A stretch of 64,000 nucleotides of DNA from positions 25,341 to 89,340 of the forward strand of contig CAVUSZ010000037.1 of the NCBI GenBank assembly GCA_963744255.1, read 5' to 3'. The position numbers and the translations under genes were made by a program. Positions 61,923 to 64,000 of the stretch are shown here, piece after piece (position 1 is the stretch's first letter; every line of letters begins with the position of its first letter). The notes below the pieces were generated by a model. That model worked only from the letters and a program-made list of their open reading frames with translations, ran no database searches and was not told the origin of the DNA. The DNA comes from DATEDA01 sp963744255. Lineage in GTDB: Bacteria > Pseudomonadota > Gammaproteobacteria > Burkholderiales > SG8-39.

Positions 61923-63272
61923 ATGCCGTCACGCACCGTGAGTCGCCGTCGTTTCCTCGCCGGCACCGCCGCGGCTACTGCCGCGGTCACCGTCGGCCCC
62001 TATATCCGCACTTCCCACGCCGCCGGCAAGCTCGAAGTCGGCTTCTGGGACCACTGGGTCCCGGGTGCCAACGACGTGCTCACCAAACTCTGCCAGGAGT
62101 GGGCGGCGCAGGAGAAGGTCGACATCAAGATCGATTACATCCCCTCGCAGGGACAGAAGAACCTGATCACCATCGCCGCGGAAGCGCAGGCGAAGGCCGG
62201 CCACGACCTGCTCGCGTTCCCGACCTGGCAGCTCGCGGACAAGTCGAAGGAGCTCGAGCCGGTCGACGAGGAGATGAAGGCGCTGATCGCGAAGAACGGC
62301 GCCGTCTCGCCGCTGATCGAGTACCTCGGCAAGGTCAACGGCCGCTGGGTCGGCATCCCCACCACACCGGGTAGTCAGATCAAGGGGCCGTGCGGCCGGA
62401 TCGACCTCCTGAAGCAGCACGCCGGGCTGGACTTGCTGAAGATGTACCCGGCCGGGGGCGCGCCGGACCAGGCGCTCGCGGATGACTGGACCTGGGATGC
62501 CTTCCTCGCCGCCGCTGAGAAATGCCACAAGGCGGGCTGTCCGTTCGGCGTCGGCCTCGGCCAGACCGCGGACTCGGTCGACACCATGGGCGTGATCCTC
62601 GCCGCCCACGGCGCGGAGCTGGTCGACGCCAAGGGCGACATCAAGGTCAAGTCCGACGCGGTGAAGCAGGTGCTCGAGTACATGAAGCGCCTCGTGCCGG
62701 TGCTCCCGCCCGACGTCTTCGCCTGGGACGACGCCTCGAACAACAGGTGGCTCGTCGCCGGCAAGGGCGCCCTGATCATGAACCCGCCGAGCGCGTGGGC
62801 GGTCGCCAAGCGCGACAACGTCAAGGTGGCCGAGCAGCTCTGGACGTTCCCCACGCCGCGCGGTCCCAAGGGGCGGCATCAACCTTACCTGCCGTTCTTC
62901 TGGGGCATCTGGCGGTTCTCGAAGGACAAGCCGGCGGCGAAAAGCCTCCTGATGCACATCTCGGAGCGTTCCGCTGTCGAGAAGATGGTCGCCGCGAGCC
63001 AGGGCTACGACATTCCGGCGTTCGCCAATCTGAACGACTTCAAGACCTGGGCCGAAGAAGCCCCGCCGAAGGGGACCCTCTACCACTACCCGCCGAAGCC
63101 GGGGCAGATCCTGTCGATCTCCGGCTACCCCGCGCCGCCGAAGATCGCCGCGCAGATCTATACGCAGGCGATCGCCACGAAGCTCATCGCCAAGGTGACG
63201 CAGGGCGGCGACTCGATCGACAAGGCGACCGCCTGGGCCGCCTCGGAGCTCGAGGGCTTCACGCGCGCCTGA
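61923..63272 (+). CDS. sugar-type ABC transporter substrate-binding protein
   Basis: A 449-residue family 1 extracellular solute-binding protein. Its Tat signal is SRRRFLAGTAAATAAVTVG; the mature chain begins near LEVGFWDHWVPGANDVLTKL, with the family segments HDLLAFPTWQLADKSKEL near 95, WVGIPTTPGSQI near 140 and FLPFFWGIWRFSKDKPAAK-like near 325. The downstream gene encodes a matching sugar permease. The ligand cannot be told from sequence. A hairpin at 63273-63294 after the stop could raise the binding protein over the permease level. Confidence 0.88.
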   Translation: MPSRTVSRRRFLAGTAAATAAVTVGPYIRTSHAAGKLEVGFWDHWVPGANDVLTKLCQEWAAQEKVDIKIDYIPSQGQKNLITIAAEAQAKAGHDLLAFPTWQLADKSKELEPVDEEMKALIAKNGAVSPLIEYLGKVNGRWVGIPTTPGSQIKGPCGRIDLLKQHAGLDLLKMYPAGGAPDQALADDWTWDAFLAAAEKCHKAGCPFGVGLGQTADSVDTMGVILAAHGAELVDAKGDIKVKSDAVKQVLEYMKRLVPVLPPDVFAWDDASNNRWLVAGKGALIMNPPSAWAVAKRDNVKVAEQLWTFPTPRGPKGRHQPYLPFFWGIWRFSKDKPAAKSLLMHISERSAVEKMVAASQGYDIPAFANLNDFKTWAEEAPPKGTLYHYPPKPGQILSISGYPAPPKIAAQIYTQAIATKLIAKVTQGGDSIDKATAWAASELEGFTRA

Positions 63273-63294
63273 CGCCCCGCGAGCGAACGGGGCG
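63273..63294 (+). terminator. intercistronic hairpin after binding-protein gene
   Basis: CGCCCCG (63273-63279) and CGGGGCG (63288-63294) form a perfect 7-bp stem with an 8-nt loop, starting at the base after the TGA. Such hairpins commonly stabilise the binding-protein part of an ABC operon transcript. Confidence 0.55.
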
Positions 63295-63349
63295 CGATGG
63301 ACCGGTTGCCAGCAGGGCGCGCCTGCCCGTTGCGGGCGGGCGCGTCGCT

Positions 63350-64000
63350 TTGCGCCGGTTCTTCCGGCGGAAGTCGACCATCGCGTTCCTGATGGCGCTG
63401 CCGCTCATCCTCATCATCGCCGCGCTGGTGCTGTATCCGGCGTTCTACGCGATCCACCTCGCGACGCTCAACAAGTCGATGGAGCGCTTCGTCGGCTTCG
63501 GGAACTTCGAGTTCCTGTTCCGGCGCGAGACGTTCTGGATGGTCGTCAAGCAGTCGGTGGTGTTCGCGGTCAGCGCGGTGGTCTTCAAGGCGTTGATCGG
63601 CTTCTGCGTCGCGCATTTCGTCCACAACGTGCCGGTGAAGGGCCAGCGCAAGTGGCGCGGGCTGCTGCTGGTTCCGTGGGTGATCCCGCCGGCCATGAGC
63701 ACGCTCGCATGGCTCTGGCTGTTCGATCCATCCTACAGCGCGTTCAACTGGATCCTGGAGCGGATCGGCGCCGCGCCGGTGAGCTGGCTCGGCCAGCCCA
63801 ACTGGGCGCGCTTCTCGGTGATCCTGGTGAACGTGTGGATCGGCGCGCCGTTCTTCATGATCATGTACCTCGCGGCGCTCAAGTCGGTGCCGGAGCACCT
63901 CTACGAGGCCGCCTCCATCGACGGTGCAAACTGGTGGCAGAAGCTCTGGTACATCACGCTGCCCATGATGCGCAACGTCATCGCGATCACGGTGCTGTTC
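63350..64000 (+). CDS. sugar ABC transporter permease (5' start uncertain, truncated by window end)
   Basis: A binding-protein-dependent permease of the MalF/UgpA type, running off the window. Helices include STIAFLMALPLILIIAALVLYPAF, and VVFAVSAVVFKALIGFCVAHFV; the EAA loop is YEAASIDGANWWQKLWYITLPMM near residue 185. The frame has no ATG near the expected N-terminus: ATG 63297 is out of frame, and TTG 63350 or an ATG at 63392 are the available in-frame starts, so an indel or a rare start is likely. Confidence 0.78.
   Translation, partial: MRRFFRRKSTIAFLMALPLILIIAALVLYPAFYAIHLATLNKSMERFVGFGNFEFLFRRETFWMVVKQSVVFAVSAVVFKALIGFCVAHFVHNVPVKGQRKWRGLLLVPWVIPPAMSTLAWLWLFDPSYSAFNWILERIGAAPVSWLGQPNWARFSVILVNVWIGAPFFMIMYLAALKSVPEHLYEAASIDGANWWQKLWYITLPMMRNVIAITVLF

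Overview
This is a G+C-rich chromosomal window (about two thirds G+C by eye) with densely packed, often 4-bp-overlapping genes. Its gene families (LivF-type transport, HMG-CoA lyase and methylcrotonyl-CoA carboxylase, 3-hydroxybutyrate oligomer hydrolase, Bug-type binding-protein remnant, IS1634-type transposase) point to an environmental betaproteobacterium, probably Burkholderiales-like, that lives on branched-chain and other organic acids. I saw no rRNA, tRNA, CRISPR array or replication origin.

Layout. 70-9099: a LivF ATPase and CoA ligase, DsbB with a small DUF5993 partner, a MaoC-like hydratase and CitE-like lyase pair, a tandem pair of secreted methyltransferase-like genes with broken frames, rhomboid protease, OsmC, phosphoesterase, and a SpeD-like protein next to a Bug-protein remnant. 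9160-17409 (minus strand): leucine/acyl-CoA catabolism (acyl-CoA dehydrogenase, enoyl-CoA hydratase, biotin-dependent carboxylase alpha subunit, HMG-CoA lyase) with a VapBC-type toxin-antitoxin pair inserted in it. 18741-27802: a compact type II secretion/type IV pilus-like operon (GspG, F, E, PilM/N/O/P-like proteins, lipoprotein secretin with a C-terminal cohesin-like part, two more pseudopilins); a further pseudopilin-like gene lies at 37328. 28157-35176: DUF4331, TPR protein, three HupE/UreJ-like membrane proteins, a DUF4198-like protein and an outer-membrane channel, a possible metal-uptake locus. 35288-41554: a Tat-exported amidohydrolase, 3HB-oligomer hydrolase and a truncated transposase. 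41854-45116: MCC beta subunit, OsmC and acyl-CoA dehydrogenase, the distant other half of the leucine pathway. 45171-52789: a RibD-C-like reductase, methyltransferase, glycosyltransferase, QueD-like protein, MDR dehydrogenase and CDP-alcohol phosphatidyltransferase, then YceI, a sulfatase-fold membrane protein and an FkbM methyltransferase. 52887-58840: a B12-dependent acyl-CoA mutase in two subunits with its MeaB chaperone, thioesterases, nitroreductase, class II aldolase and a TetR regulator with an evident operator. 58865-61922: a more loosely packed stretch with a large hairpin and two alpha/beta hydrolases. 61923-64000: the start of a sugar-type ABC transporter.

The most distinctive regions are the two-subunit mutase with an unusual active-site segment, the QueD/RibD/GT/MDR cluster whose QueD homologue lacks a zinc ligand and the usual cysteine, the SpeD homologue with altered active-site residues, and the hybrid secretion system. 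A general caution: at least a dozen genes are interrupted by apparent 1-2 nt frameshifts, several next to G or C runs, so many breaks may be sequencing errors rather than true decay.
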